Translations under genes and position numbers: made by a program | Origin: Gerris lacustris | Lineage: Eukaryota > Arthropoda > Insecta > Hemiptera > Gerridae | Direction: 5' to 3' | Length of the DNA stretch: 64,000 nt | Assembly: GCA_951217055.1 (NCBI GenBank) | Contig: OX578279.1 | Span: 71,955,131-72,019,130, forward strand | The notes under the pieces: model-generated | The model's input: only the letters and a program-made list of their open reading frames with translations | Told to the model about the DNA's origin: nothing | Databases searched by the model: none | Shown here: piece by piece, positions 48,336 through 63,059 of the stretch | How positions within the stretch are numbered: the first letter of the stretch is position 1 | Layout of the letters: each line of letters starts with the position of its first letter

Positions 48336-49600
48336 CAATTAGTGTGGCACATTGCTTCCTCACGTCCTATTTTGTAACATTTAATGATTTTATGCTCTTA
48401 AATGTATTATTTAATCAATTGTATTTTCCCCCTCGTTTTGCTTCCGAGCTTACCGAAGGTAACGGAAGCTATGTGATCGTTTCGAAGAACGAAAATATTT
48501 TGGGTCTCCGATTTAAAAAATTCCAAGACAGAAATCCGTTTCAGACATCAGGGAACATTTTGGTTCCGTGTCTGTCTGTCGGTCTGTCGGTCCGTCGGTC
48601 TGTCGGTCTGTCGTTCGATTTTTGCGAACCAACAATCTTAAAAATACGTCCGATTTTAATGAAATTTAGATGGTAGGTCATAATTAGCCCACTTTTGGTC
48701 CCATATAATTTTCAACCTTCTGCGCTTATTTTTTTCTCTTCCACATACGCACAAACATACATATATTTACACCTATAGCTTCAAAAGTACTTATCTGATT
48801 TGTATGAAACTTTTACAGTTTATCGAGAGTAACCCGCAGATATCTCAAGATTAATTTGAACCGTCTGCGCTCTTTAACTTTTGCTAAATTGATACTTTAC
48901 AATTAAACAAATTAGACAACAATGGCTTGTAAAAAAAAGCATAAAACCAATACAGTACGTGGATAGGATGCGAGGAAGCTATGTGCCACACCAATTGGCA
49001 GTCTATTTAAAATTGTTTTGATTTTGCTTCCGAGCTTACCGAAGTTAACAGAAGGTATCGTTCTGAAGAACGAAACCTTTTTAGGTCTCCAATTTCAAAA
49101 TGTGCAAGACAGAAATCCGTTCAGACATCAGAAAACATTTTTGGTTTTGTGTCTGTATGTCTGTCGCTCTATTTTTGCGAACCACCATATCTTAAAAACT
49201 AAACGTCCGATTTTAATGACATTTAGATGGTAGATCATGATTAGCCCATTGTTGGTCCCATATAAGTTTCAATCTTCTGCGCTTATTTGTTTCTCTTCAA
49301 CATCCACACAAACATACATTTATTTACCTACTAGCTTCATAAGTACTTATCTGATTTGTTCGAAACTTTTATAGTTTCCCGATAACCCCAGATTAATTTG
49401 AACCATCTGCGCTCTTTACCTTTTGCTAAATTGATACTTTAATTCATGTAAAAAATCAAAACAATTTTGACAGATTAAAAATACAGGGGAAACAATTAAA
49501 CAAATTAGACAATTATGGCTAGTAAAAGCATAAAATCAATAAAGTACGTGATAGGATGCAAGGAAGCAATGTGCCACACCAATTGGCAGCCTATTTTACA
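48336..49600 (+). repeat. Family B repeats, two head-to-tail copies
   Basis: Copy one starts near 48428 and copy two near 49024, each with gcttccgagcttaccgaag at its start. Each also has gaagaacgaaa, gacagaaatccgtt and a (CTGTCGGT)n-type run, and ends near attggcagtctattt. A 110-codon frame in the first copy is not kept in the second. Confidence 0.8.
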
Positions 49601-49862
49601 TGTATTAAAGTATAAATTTAGCAAAATTTAAAGAGTGCAGACGGTTGAAATCAATGTGGAACTATCTGTGGGCTACTTTCGACGAACGACGAACCATCAA
49701 AATTTCATAAAAATTAGATGATAAGAAATTGTATGTTTGTGCACATATGGAAGAGAAAGGTGTGAAACAAATAAGGTAGAAACTTATATGGGACCAACAA
49801 TGGGCTAAGGACCTCACGCTACGATCACACAGCTTCCGTTACCTTCAGTAAGCTCGGAAGTA
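49601..49862 (-). repeat. Family B repeat, partial, reversed
   Basis: Joins head-to-head with the preceding copy and ends with cttccgttaccttcagtaag. Contains aaacttatatgggaccaaca. Confidence 0.75.
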
Positions 49863-50279
49863 ATATATATATATATATATATAAACGTGTGAGTGTGTTA
49901 TTCATGTATATAATGTATAAAAGATGAAAAAAGATTTATTCTTGTCAAATGTTTTTTTTTTTTTTTTTTTCTTGAAATGATCAATATGTTAAAAGGTTCA
50001 TTAATCTCGAAGAACTTCAATTGTTAATGAGAAAGAGCTTTAAAGACAAAATTAGAGTCCTGCTATGCTAAATTTCAAATCAAAAGAGAAACACCGCCTT
50101 TTCATTAAAATGTCCTTTCTTTTGGTGGTTCAAAAGAGTCGCTATCTCATTTAATTCAGTAAAAAGGAGGGAACTTTGAATTAAGAACCAAATATTTTCT
50201 TTATTTAATCTTTTTACAATAGCTTACATGTTTCAGGTAAACTAGACAAAAATTAACTATTTTCATTTCATCTGCTGTC
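49863..50279. other. No recognisable feature
   Basis: A short (TA)n at 49863-49882 and a T run at 49951-49970. Otherwise featureless. Confidence 0.45.
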
Positions 50280-51016
50280 TTTTTAGGGTCCGTAGGCAAA
50301 ACCAAGGACCCTTATATATATTTTCCTGCGTGTGTCTGTCCGTCCGTCCTCTCGCCTGCTCTCACGGCTACACTTTTCGTCCGATCACTTTAAAGTTTGG
50401 CATGTATGTGTCTTGTACCTGCCCATATATTTTAAAAATATAGCGACTTAAAAAAAAAAAATTTCAAAAAAATTAGGGTAAAAAACTTAAGGGTTAATTT
50501 TTTTTTTTTTGACACCGTGAGGGGTATCATATGAAAGGGTACGTCGAGCTGATTACAAAAGTATATAATTCTTTGGTTATAACTTTGATAGGGCGAGCGT
50601 AGGCAAGTTTGAAGTGGGTGTGAAACGTGTCCCCCCCCCCCATCTCTATCTCGCTTATGTGAAGTGCAAAAAATCTGAAAAAATTCCTGAACATTCTTTG
50701 ACCAAAAGTAAAGATACCACTTTTTGGAAATTTCTAAAAAAAAATTATTTTATTTTTTATTGACAAAATACGTTTTTTTTATAATTATGGTCTGGTTTTC
50801 GATGTATTTATATGGTTGTAGTCCGGTTCTGTGGCAAAAAAATACTTTATCAGAAGTTTGTTTATGTGTTTTGAGAATATCAGACCCATAAGATAGTTCA
50901 AAGTAAGCTTTTTAGCATTTTAAAAAACACCATCAATAGGGTACTACTTAAACGATACAGTGTGGCCTACGGACCCTCGCTGTGTGCTGACTAGCACACA
51001 CTTGACCTGTTTATTT
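50280..51016 (+). repeat. Family C repeat, copy 2
   Basis: Full-length copy with the same inverted GGGTCCGTAGGC / GCCTACGGACCC and terminal hairpin as copy 1. Confidence 0.88.
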
Positions 51017-52257
51017 CTTTTGCACCGTTCAGTAAAGCAACATACTGCAACATAGTATATGAGTGTAGGCCGATATTCTCACAACAATTTCGAACCTCAC
51101 TTAATTGTATTTATTGATTCCCCATACTTAATATATATATTAAGCATAATCTATAATTAGATAATATAATTAATTGAAATGATCAAAACTGAGAAAAAAT
51201 ACTTTTAATTTTAGTCATTTAAGACCAACGCGTACGAAGTAAGGACCGAAAATAAATGCGAAATATCAACTTCAAACTCCAAGTAGTTTTAATTCTGTTT
51301 CTCTCTATTCCTATTCTATGACCAAGCTTACTTGAGTGTTCAATTATCAATGAAAATTTTAGTTACTTTTTTTACTGAAGTACAATTTCAATTAAAAAAT
51401 ATAATATCAAATTTTTAAATTTTTGGTAGTATTCATACTACGGAAAGATTAAATTTTATGTATAATAGTAGTTATATATTATAGTATTATTAAAATATAA
51501 TATATAATAGTATACAGTATTTGTAGGTTTAAGTAATAATATAACTATTTATGTTTTACAGAATTAAAAAAGGATTATAAGACCGTACAAAGCATATCTA
51601 ATAGGAATTAGAAATGCGGAAAAAATATTTCTTCACTAATGGATGATGAAAAAACAAAAACAAAATATAGGTAAAACACAGGAAAATGCTCTCCCTACAC
51701 ATAATAGTAGTGGCTTAACTTCATTTAGGACAAAAACAAATCTAATACAACTAACCTTACATGAACTCGTATTCAAGTTGATATTGTTTGGCTTAAAAGT
51801 TACTTCGGTATGGAAACAAATATATCGTAGATGATATAGATAAAGAATGTACAACTAACGATGAAATTGCAAATATTATGACAGGGAATATAATTCCCTA
51901 TGTATATTGTGTGTATATTATCTTATATAGTATGTACTATACATTTATATAGTCACAATACCCACTCTCTCACTTGTAATCAATATTATCGGGTAGTTCT
52001 AGAACACCTAGAGACTTAATCAATGTCCCGGAAACAAGATTTTTCCGGGAAATAGAACTATATTTTTATACCGCATTTACACATTCGCCTCGTGGTTCGC
52101 CGGAACTCGTGATCCAATTTTTCCACTTGTCCCCACAACGCGAATGGCCATTTACACATTCGCGCTCGCTACTCGCTTCGCCGGCACTCGCTAGTAATTC
52201 AACTACTAACGCAATCAATGACAATTAGTACACACAATAAAAACACTCTGGTGGATT
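51017..52257. other. No gene; repeat fragments
   Basis: A family O head at 51408-51440 (ttttggtagtattcatacta) and, at 52071-52190, two mutually similar phrases (catttacacattcgc) related to 12353-12618. No coding signal. Confidence 0.5.
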
Positions 52258-52495
52258 AAGTTTCTATAAAGTTTTATATATGTTTTATATTAGTTATATA
52301 TAAACATTATATTAAGTTTTATATACGTTTTATATTAGTTATATATATAAACTTAATATAAAGTTGCATAAATGTTTTATATTAGTTATATATAAAGTTG
52401 CATATACGTTTTATATTAGTTATATATAAACTTTATATAAAGTTGTATGTCCATTTTATATTAGTTATACTTATATAAACTTCACATAATTTTGA
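52258..52495. repeat. AT-rich minisatellite, about 45-bp unit
   Basis: The phrase gttttatattagttatata starts near 52282, 52327, 52374, 52408 and 52453, spaced 45, 47, 34 and 45 bp. Confidence 0.75.
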
Positions 52496-52913
52496 TATAA
52501 CTTTATTTATTTTTTGAACAGCGTGTTTTTATTTGTGTACTAAATATCACTTCATTATATTTGATTACCACAAAATATCGGTCAATACAACCAATTAATT
52601 ACAGATGTATTAACCTATATTTTATTTTTGTACTTTCATATTATACTTATATTATTAAAAAATGAAGCTTTGGTTTTTTTTTCTGATGAAGTATGGAAAA
52701 TATGAATGAAAAACATGAATTCTGGAAAATTTGTTTTTACTAATCGGTATATTAAAAAATTAAAAGCTTCACGATAGTCGAACCCATGAATCGGTGACAT
52801 TTTTCTTGTTTTTATATAGTGAATGTTTTGGGTCACAAATAGCTGGTTCACCATGGTACATTTCTATAAATTCAAAAACTTGTCCATTCTATTCTCCAAT
52901 TAAAGAGAAAAAA

Positions 52914-52951
<38 letters not shown>

Positions 52952-53852
52952 CGTGATAAAGAGAAGGACTGGTTGTGAAATGAAGAGCGAGTGTGTAAAC
53001 ACTGAGATCGCCTCGCCTCCCCACTCGTTTTATGTAGTCTGTATGCACCTTTATGTAGTCACGACCAAAAACGTGGTTCAATTTTCTTCAAATTTTGCAT
53101 ATATTTTCCTTTAGTTTAAGTTAATTACATTTTTTTTTTTTTTTTTTTTTTGTTACTATTTCATAAATCTGATTTGTTCGTCTTGAAATTGATATAACAA
53201 CTTTTCTTAATAGATATCTAAATTAATTTACTTAATCTTAAATTTTTTTGAATAAATATAGAATTATGCTCTTTGGCACGGGCTTAATGGCTCGTTACAG
53301 TATATAAATACATATAATGAAGAATGTCTAACTTAGTGTAATAATAATAATGCGTAGAACACGCACTTACAGAAGACTAGGGGCACCCAAGCGCTCTTTA
53401 CCACGATTAAAGTGATTGATTGGTGACACGTTTTCAGCGTGTCGACGCCTATTAGCCGGGTTATATTGATTCCCGACATATTATGTTAGAGATATAGCTT
53501 GTGCATTTATTGCTTAATGCGTGAGGTTTTGAAAAAGGCTGCGTCTTTGCGTGGCTCATGGCTTTTCTCGCTTCCTATTTCATATACTTCAATTATTTTA
53601 TGCTTTTACAACCTACTATTGTCAAATTAATTTAATTTAAAATTTATTTAAAGTAGCTCATAGATAGTCCCAGATTAATTTCAACCGCCTGCACACATTA
53701 AATATTGCTTAGTGCTTAAATTCATGTAAAAATAATAAAAAATTATTACCAGATTTAAAAAGAGTGGGGAAATTGGTACTTGTTAATTAAGCGCTCTCCC
53801 GTTGAAAATCACCACCAGCTCTAAACACCTTCCCTATGAAAGGAGAGATTTT
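52496..53852. other. No recognisable gene
   Basis: A 28-base A run ends at 52946 and a T run lies at 53130-53150. A 61-bp region at 53370-53480 is GC-richer without recognised content. A poly(A) with no element body nearby could be the end of an old retroposed copy. Confidence 0.4.
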
Positions 53853-54453
53853 TACTACGTTTTTATTAGCTTGCATTCTTGTTTGTTTGTTTGTTTGTCC
53901 GGTACACATCTGGCAATCGATTTCTAACTAACTTCACGAATAGCTAGACATTTGAAACTTTTAGCATAGCTCAGAACACGATGACAATGCATTATTTTAA
54001 TACTTTTAGCCATCTTTCAGCAGAATTTAATTCGTTTTTAGCAAATTTTGCTGTGCTGAAAGTTAGTTCGGAAAAAATCCGCAAGTTATTTTATTTCTTT
54101 GCCATATCCAATATTTACGCAATCTTCATTTTGACGGGTCTCAAATTTGTGATAGATAAACATTGAATGACAGCAAAACAGGAAATATCGATTATATTAT
54201 TTCAAATAAATCGATGGCATGTTTAGATTTGGTGTTGGGGAGATCCGTTGTACAAAGATTTATCCTTTTATAGGTTTAAGATCAGCTCTATAGATGGTTG
54301 TCATTTATGTGAAGTAAATAAATTCGGAACTATTTTTTTTCACTAACATTATATATTATATAACAATAACAATTATATTATCAACATTACATATTATTCA
54401 ACAGAAAATTTAAAAACGTAGTATATAAAAAGTTCTTTTTATCTTGAAATTAT
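53853..54453 (+). repeat. Family A repeat, copy 3 (full length)
   Basis: Runs from tactacgtttttattagctt to aaaaacgtagtatataaaaa plus about 30 bases. Includes (TTTG)n at 53880-53897. Best-preserved full copy in the window. Confidence 0.88.
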
Positions 54454-54689
54454 TAGAAGTATTTAGAGGTGGGTAGAGGTGGCTAGAGGTGGCAGACGTT
54501 GTTTTAAATAAAAATTCTTACTAAATGGGGGGACTTTAAATCAATATTTTTATATTATCCTTTTTCAATGTATTTTCGGATAAGTGCAGGTAATTTGTAA
54601 GTAAAAATATTCTGATAAAAAAAAGTAAATAAAGAGTTAAATATACAGTTAGCCCCAGATTAATTTAAACCCTCTCACATATTAAATAT

Positions 54690-55480
54690 TTTTAGTAAAA
54701 AGATTCCGATAAAAAATAGACTGCCAATTGGTTTGGCACATAGCTTCCTCGCATCCTATCCACGTTCTTTATTGATTTTATGCTTTTACAAGCCATTATT
54801 GTCTAATTGGTTTAATTGTTTCCCCCGTTTTTTTTAATCTGTCAAAATTGTTATGACTTTTTACACGAATTAAAGTATCAATTTAGCAAAAGTTATAAGG
54901 CGCAGCGGGTTCAAATTGATCTGGGGCTATCTGCGGATTACTTCCGATAAACTATAAAAGTATCATTAAAATCAGATAAGTATATTTGAAGCTATAGGTG
55001 TAAATAAATGTATGTTTGTGCGCATGTGGAAGAAACAAATAGGCGCAGAAGGTTGAAACTTATATGGGACCAACAATGGGCTAATTATGACCTACCACCC
55101 AAATTTCAATAAAAATGGACGTGTAGTTTTTAAGATATGTTGGTTCGCAAAAATAGAGCGACAGAAAGACACGGAACCAAAAATGTTCCCTGATGTCTGA
55201 AACTGAGGAATTTTTGAAATCGGAGACCTAAAAATTATTCGTTCTTCAAAACGACTACATAGCTTCCGTTACCTTCGGTAAGCTCGGAAGCAAAATGTAA
55301 ATAAAGAGCTAAATATACAGTTAGCCCCAGATTAATTTAAACCCCCTCACATATTAAATATTGTTAAATTGATTCTTTTATTACGAAACAATGAAATATT
55401 TAACAATATCTGGTTGTAAAAACATAATATCAATAAAGAACGGAAGCTATGTGCCACACTAATTGGCAGACTATTTCTAT
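54690..55480 (-). repeat. Family B repeats, one full and one partial copy
   Basis: The full copy ends at about 55293 with cttccgttaccttcggtaag. A shorter fragment (55300-55480) repeats the phrase aaatatacagttagccccag seen at 54640. Confidence 0.75.
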
Positions 55481-55757
55481 TCATAACAATGACAAGGGTC
55501 GTTGGAACTTTAGTTAGCTTTAGAATAGAATTTTATTATTTCGTTATAGTCAGTAACTTTTCGAACCTGACTGGGTTCTTTATTAAGCCAAATATAATGT
55601 TTTTAGAGTGGGACGTTTATTGGAATTAATTAAAAATTTTCAACAATTAGTTTAGTTGTTAAAAATTATAATATTATCAGTCTTTACTTAAACTTTATAA
55701 TTGTCTTGATAAGACCCCACGATGACTTTAAATTTAGACAAATTAATCATTTTTAAT

Positions 55758-56820
55758 TAACTATCAGTAACTCCCCTTTTTTTTAAAGAAAAAAATATTA
55801 ATGATTAACTAAATAACTATTTCGACAAAGGGATGTTACCCAAATGTACTTTGGGACAAAGGAATATCACACTTCTGTTTTTCTAAGGGGAGTAACAGTC
55901 TAAAGAAGAACATTTCGTACACCTTCTTTAGATTGTTACTCCCCTCTGTTATTTTAGAATATAAATGACTTTGACAAAATAACTATTACGACAAAGGGAT
56001 GTTACCCAGATGTACTTTAAGACAAAGGAATATCACACTTCTGTTTTTCTAAGAGGTGTAACAGTCTAAAGAAGAACACTTCGTACACCTTCTTTAGATT
56101 GTTATTCCCCTCTGTTATTTTAGAATATAAATGACTTTGACAAAATAACTATTACGACAAAGGGATGTTACCCAGATGTACTTTAAGACAAAGGAATATC
56201 ACACTTCTGTTTTTCTAAGGGGAGTAACAGTCTAAAGAAGAACATTTCGTACACCTTCTTTAGATTGTTACTCCCCTCTGTTATTTTAGAATATAAATGA
56301 CTTTGACAAAATAACTATTACGACAAAGGGATGTTACCCAGATGTACTTTAAGACAAAGGAATATCACACTTCTGTTTTTCTAAGGGGTGTAACAGTCTA
56401 AAGAAGAACACTTCGTACACCTTCTTTAGATTGTTATTCCCCTCTGTTATTTTAGAATATAAATGACTTTGACAAAATAACTATTACGACAAAGGGATGT
56501 TACCCAGATGTACTTTAAGACAAAGGAATATCACACTTCTGTTTTTCTAAGAGGTGTAACAGTCTAAAGAAGAACACTTCGTACACCTTCTTTAGATTGT
56601 TACTCCCCTCTGTTATTTTAGAATATAAATGACTTTGACAAAATAACTATTACGACAAAGGGATGTTACCCAGATGTACTTTAAGACAAAGGAATATTAC
56701 ACTTCTGTTTTTCTAAGGGGTGTAACAGTCTAAAGAAGAACACTTCGTACACCTTCTTTAGATTGTTATTCCCCTCTGCTTTTTTTCTTTATAAGGGGAG
56801 TAACAATCTAATGAAGTGCC
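55758..56820 (+). mobile_element. Family D element expanded to six tandem 166-bp units
   Basis: gacaaagggatgttaccc begins at 55824, 55990, 56156, 56322, 56488 and 56654, exactly 166 bp apart each time. Each unit junction is a palindrome in which a right-end sequence faces a left-end sequence across aacatttcgtacac. The right terminus is a normal D end (aagtgcc at 56820); the left terminus is worn. Total length is about 1063 bp, as expected for 67 + 6 x 166. Units share variants in an alternating way (TTACT or TTATT before CCCCTC), which suggests unequal exchange. Confidence 0.9.
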
Positions 56821-56864
56821 CAACCATCCACGTATAACCATACCTCCTTATTATCATTTATATA

Positions 56865-57050
56865 ATCGAGTAGTGTTCCGAATGAGACGACTCACCTCGA
56901 AATGATTAATTATTGCTAAGCTAAGGTAATTACATTTATTCCATTAAAAATAAATGTTTGTTTTGATTTGTTGATCTTCAAATAGATATAATAACGTCTA
57001 AATAGATAACTTATCTGAATTAATTTACCTAATTTTTATTATTTCTCTAT
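56865..57050 (-). repeat. Family M repeat, copy 4
   Basis: Reverse complement of 43400-43590, starting atcatttatataatcgagta and containing tgtttgttttgatttgttg. Confidence 0.78.
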
Positions 57051-58645
57051 TTTTCTATTCTATAAGTATCTATATTACCATTTTTTTGTTAACTTATTTC
57101 CTTAATTTAGAACCCAACACTAAATACGCAATACTTAACTAAAGTGCGGGCTGTAAAACAGTTACTTTTCTACAAATTATTTTGGTAGAAAGCATACTTC
57201 TGAGTACTTGAGTACTAATATAAATAAATGCTTGGGGTAAAATCATAATTTTGGTAGTTCAATTATAATTTTAAACATCAAAAATAATAATTATCGTATA
57301 CATATACATAAATACTTTTTGAATTACACTAATTAAAATCATTTTTCCCATAAAAAATGTATATACATTATAATTGTATTTTAAAAATTAAAATGGTGTG
57401 TCCATAATTTTGTGTCAGTGTTGTGCATACGCTTTATGCGTAATATGATTACTCAGTTATAATCTAATTAAATTGTCTGAAACTTTGTTAGGCTTTTAAA
57501 ATATGAGAAAGGGGGGGAAATTTTAACAATACACAGCCGGTTTTTAATTGGTCAGAGTTCACGCTTGCATAAAAGCCTAAGAGAAATTAAATTAATAAAA
57601 GTTATACTGTCTCGTACAGATTATAAGTTTAACCAATTTTAACGTTAAAAAAACCTGATTAATTTTTGTTTTACATCTGTAAAAGCCAACGTAAATATTT
57701 AAAATTTATTTTCCATGGTAACATCATGTTTGAATTATTTTTATGCGCTTAGTTTTACCTTAATCTTTTTTTTTTTTTTTTTTGCTGTTATATATATATT
57801 GCATTGACCTTCCAGCTAGCCAAACAGCCATGGTATAATTTTTTCTTAATTAAAAATTTAACTAGTAGTTCTGTGAACAGTAGACCTCACTCCCCCCCCC
57901 CCCCCAAAGAAAAAATTAAATAAAACAAATAAATTAAAAAAATAAATATATAATACATTTTGTATATTTAACCTTTTAAATTCATACAAATCGAAAATTA
58001 TAACAAAGTGCCATGCATGGTTACAAACCGTAGGGCAAAAAAAAAAATTTAATGACACTTTTGTAGATTTCATTCAGTAATTTCAACTAAATCAATTAAT
58101 TAACTAATGAATTATTATTGTATTATCATTGGAAATACATAATAAGAACTGTGCAAATTTCAGCTTTGGAGGTAGTCGGGAAGTGAGTCAAATTTAGCTT
58201 ATAATATTTAGACACAAGTCTTGAAATAATGCAAGTATGGGCAAATAGTTGAACAAATTATATTGGTTTAAAAAATTAGAAAAGTAATTTTTTTTTTTTT
58301 TTAATGATCATCCCTAGAGCCTAAGAAGAATTAGAAAAATTTAAATTTTTACAATTAGTAGAGTAATATACTAATAATTAATTAAATTAATAATATAATT
58401 TACAATTATATTATAATAATATTGAGTCCAAGGAAAAAAATCATTAATCTAAAATTTCTGTGTCCTGCACTGATTTCAATAACATTCGGTAAAAATATTC
58501 ATTTGGATACATTGAGGCTAAATTGTGAATTACATTTAATTTAAGGACAGCTTCACTAAAATATAACCTACAAAAATTAAAAAATGATAAAATTTTGAAT
58601 TGAAATTGGCGTTTCAATACAATGAAATAGTATGAAAAGCTTTCG
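57051..58645. other. AT-rich spacer
   Basis: C run at 57892-57905 and T runs at 57768-57783 and 58289-58302. No gene or repeat match recognised. Confidence 0.45.
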
Positions 58646-58649
58646 CGAG

Positions 58650-59210
58650 GAAAAATAGACTGCCAATTGGTGTGGCACATAGCTTCATCGCATCCTATCA
58701 CGTACTTTATTGGTTTTTTGCTTTTACAAGCCATTATTATCGATTTTGTTTAATTGCTCTGATTTTTTTCCATGAATTAAAATTTAGGAAAAGTTAAAGA
58801 GCACAGAAAGATTAAATTAATCTGGGGTAATCTGCGGGTTACTTTCGATAAACTAGTAAAGTTTCATTCAAATCAGATAAGTACTTTTAAAGCTATAGGT
58901 GTAAATAAATGTATGTTTGTGCGGATATGGAAGAGAAACAAATTAGCGCATAAGGTAGAAATCTATATGGGACCAACACTGGGCTAATTATGGCCTACCA
59001 TCCAAATTTTAATAAAATCGGAGTAATTTTTAAGATAATATGTTAGTTTGCAAGGATAGAGTGACAGACCGACAAACACGAAACCAAAAATGTTCCCTGA
59101 TGTCTGAAATGGATTTCTGTATTGGAAATGTTGAAATCGGAAATATGTTCGTTCTTCAGAACGATCCTATAGCTTATTTAGCTTCCGGGTAAACCCAGAA
59201 GCAAAATAGT
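58650..59210 (-). repeat. Family B repeat
   Basis: Starts tagactgccaattggtgtgg and ends near cttccgggtaaacccagaag, with a diverged end palindrome. Contains acagaccgacaaacacg and atgttccctgatgtctgaaa. Confidence 0.75.
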
Positions 59211-60204
<994 letters not shown>

Positions 60205-60940
60205 CATTGAAGCGAGCATAATGCAATAACTTTTAGATACTAAAAAAATTGTTAATAAGATGAGTTGATAGTTAAAGAGGATGATTTAATAGAGAGCCGT
60301 GTTGTGGGGGCGAAGGCAACCTTTCTACATATTCCATAACGTACATGTTCCGACGATAGTTCACGCAAAATTGAAAAAAAAGATCATTGAAACGAGTGTC
60401 TTGCAATAAATATGTATTGAATTTTGAGAAAAGAAGTTTTCATGACGAGTTTATAGTTAAAGAGTAGGGTTGTAGTACTGTCCTGTTCTATCCCTACCCG
60501 GCATTCAATTTAAAATATTATAAAATGTATCACTTCAATACTCAATAACTATTACTTCTATCAAGTTGAAATTTTACATGCCTGTTTCAATTGTACATTA
60601 GACAAGGTATATTAATTTTTTTAAATTCGTTACGTAAGAACGTAAGATATCGGTTAAAACTTTGTTTACTCTATTTTAAACGTTTAGGTCCGCTTTAATA
60701 GTTTCAACCATCTTTATCACTTCATAGCGGTGTCTTTGTTGGTTTTAATAAAAAATGTATTTGAAAAAAATAACGCTGTCCAACGAACTTAGGTTTAGAA
60801 TTAATTGAAGGAACATGTATACTAAATTTAAACTAAATCAGTCAATTTTTCCTAAAGTTATCATCGGACACGTAAACGTTACTGACAGACAGCCAAAATA
60901 CATATTTTGTTGAATGTAAGAAGCTCGCTTCTATTATTAC
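60205..60940 (-). repeat. Family G repeats, reversed
   Basis: A short fragment at 60205-60360 and a fuller copy from 60385, both starting cattgaagcgag or cattgaaacgag. The fuller copy ends with gtaacgttacttttgg-like text reversed from family G (cgtaaacgttactgacagac). Matches 46700-47230. Confidence 0.72.
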
Positions 60941-61622
60941 CAACTGTGTACTACGATACGCTTTACCTTAATTGCGACTTTTCAATTTGTAACACCGAGA
61001 ACGCAAAAAAATTGATTGTTTAAAGACTTCAGAGATCGGATCAGAAAATAAATTTTGAAATTACCTTTAACATGCACAAAAACAACATTTATACGCCCTT
61101 ATAGTAAATTATAATTAAAACAACAAAGGAATGCTTACAAATTAAATATGATTTGGCGAGAAGTTGTTACTAGTTAGAAAAGATGACAGTGACGTATTTT
61201 AGAGGAAGGTTTTCAGAGTGCGTCAGCTTTTTACAGAGGGATGAGCAAAAACTGTGGTTTTCAATTAATATCAAATTAGACAGTGCTAAGGGTTTGGATG
61301 CCTTCTCTCGACTTGAAATGGATCAATAAGTTTCTAAAGTATCTTCTTAATTCTAATTAAAATTAAATACAAGCTTATTCATAAGCTTCGGTGTTATAGA
61401 ACTCAACATCAAATTATATTTATATTAACTATCCTTGTATTTTTTATAACTAGCCTTCACCCGGCACTCTGGGCAGGGATCATTCTAGAGAACAGTGGCC
61501 ATATCTTCTATTATTATGAAGACTATTGTAGACCAACCAATTAAATTAAAAACCTAAAAAGTTTCGTTTACAAATCCTTCATTAAAAAAGAATCAGGACT
61601 ATATTATACATTATTCATTTCA
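60941..61622. other. No recognisable gene
   Basis: AT-rich. The phrase cccggcactctgggcaggga (about 61461) resembles text common in insect dispersed repeats. Confidence 0.4.
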
Positions 61623-62344
61623 TTTTTAGGGTCCGTAGGCAAAACCAAGGACCCTTATATTTTCCTGCGTGTGTCTGTCCGTCCGTCCTGTCGCGTGCTC
61701 TCACGGCTACACCTTTCGTCCGATAAAAAATTTGACATGTATGTGTCTTGTACCTGCCCACATATTTTAAAAATATAGCGACTTAAAAAAAAAATGTTTC
61801 TAAAAAATTAGGGTAAAAAAACTTAAGAATTAAATTTTTTTATTTTTTTTTCGACACCGTGAGGGGTATTATATGAAAGGGTACGTCGAGCTGATTACAA
61901 AAATATATAATTCTTTGGTTATAACTTTGATAGGGCGAGCGTAGGCAAGTTTGAAGTGGGTGTGAAACGTGTCCCCACCCCCTCCTTTATCTCGCTTATG
62001 TGAAGTGCAAAAAATCTGAAAAAAATCCTGACCATTCTTCGACCAGTAAAGATACCACTTTTTGGAAATTTCGAAAAAAAAATTATTTTAATTTTTTATT
62101 GACACAATAAGTTTTTATAACTTTGGTCTTTTCGATGTATTTATATGGTTGTAGTCCGGTTCAGTGGCAAAAAAATACTTTATCAGAGTGTGTTTTGAGA
62201 ATATCAGACCCTTAGAATAGTTCAAAGTAAGCTTTTTAGCATTTAAAAAAACCACTGTTGATACACTTTACAGTCAAACACTATACAGTGTGGCCTACGG
62301 ACCCTCGCTGTGTGCTGACTAGCTCACACTTGACCTGTTTATTA
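61623..62344 (+). repeat. Family C repeat, copy 3
   Basis: Full-length copy. The terminal hairpin has one mismatch (agctcacac) and the C tract is shorter (cccaccccctcc), so it has diverged independently. Confidence 0.88.
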
Positions 62345-62829
62345 AGAAACAAAATCACCCCATAATCACAGTTTGGAGGCTATTTACATGAAAAAAATAC
62401 CTTTATTTTATTATTTGGCTCAATAAATACAAATGTTTTAATCACTCAATGATTATAATTGAAGTAGAAATATAAAAAACATAAATGTAATTAATCTACG
62501 CCTCAAGAGCTTTCGTACAATATAAGTACAAAATAAAAGTAAATGCACAATCAAGTTAGTTCATTAATTATTTTTAAAGAAAAGCCCACGTAAAAGTAAA
62601 TATTACGAAATGAACAAAGCAAGTGAACGAAAATAGTTTAAAAAATAATTTTTGTTTTGATGTTAAAATTAATAACCGAAATAGTTATGAAAAATCGTTT
62701 AGTTTTATAAAATTGTTGATAACTATGGTTCACGAATCATCATTTCAAAGAAAGAAATCATCGGTTTCGTTCCGCCAGTTTTGCGCCTAAAAAGTTGGAT
62801 TGGTGGCGACTGACACACACACATACATA
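62345..62829. other. No recognisable feature
   Basis: AT-rich, ending in a (CA)n / (ACAT)n stretch at about 62812-62831 that hosts the next D element. Confidence 0.5.
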
Positions 62830-63059
62830 CATACTTCTTTAAATAGTTTGTCCCCTATGTTTTTTTTTAGAATGTAAATGACTGACTAAATAGCTATTGA
62901 GACATTTAGTCTAATGAACAATGGGACAAAGGAATATAAAAATTCTATAAGGGAAGTAACAGTCTAAAAAGAAGTAAAGAAGAATATACCGTACACCTTC
63001 TTTAGATTGTTACTCCCACAGTTATTTTTATAAGGGGAGAAACAATCTAAAGAAGTGCC
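62830..63059 (+). mobile_element. Family D miniature element, one-unit form
   Basis: 230 bp with CATACATA-type sequence on both sides, consistent with insertion into an (ACAT)n run. The left TIR is slightly eroded (tacttctttaaatag) and the right is intact (ctaaagaagtgcc). Confidence 0.82.

Noticed and set aside
48344..48676. 110-codon frame in a family B copy
   Set aside because: Not open in the adjacent copies at 49.0 and 55.0 kb; follows the GTCTGTCGGT-type run.
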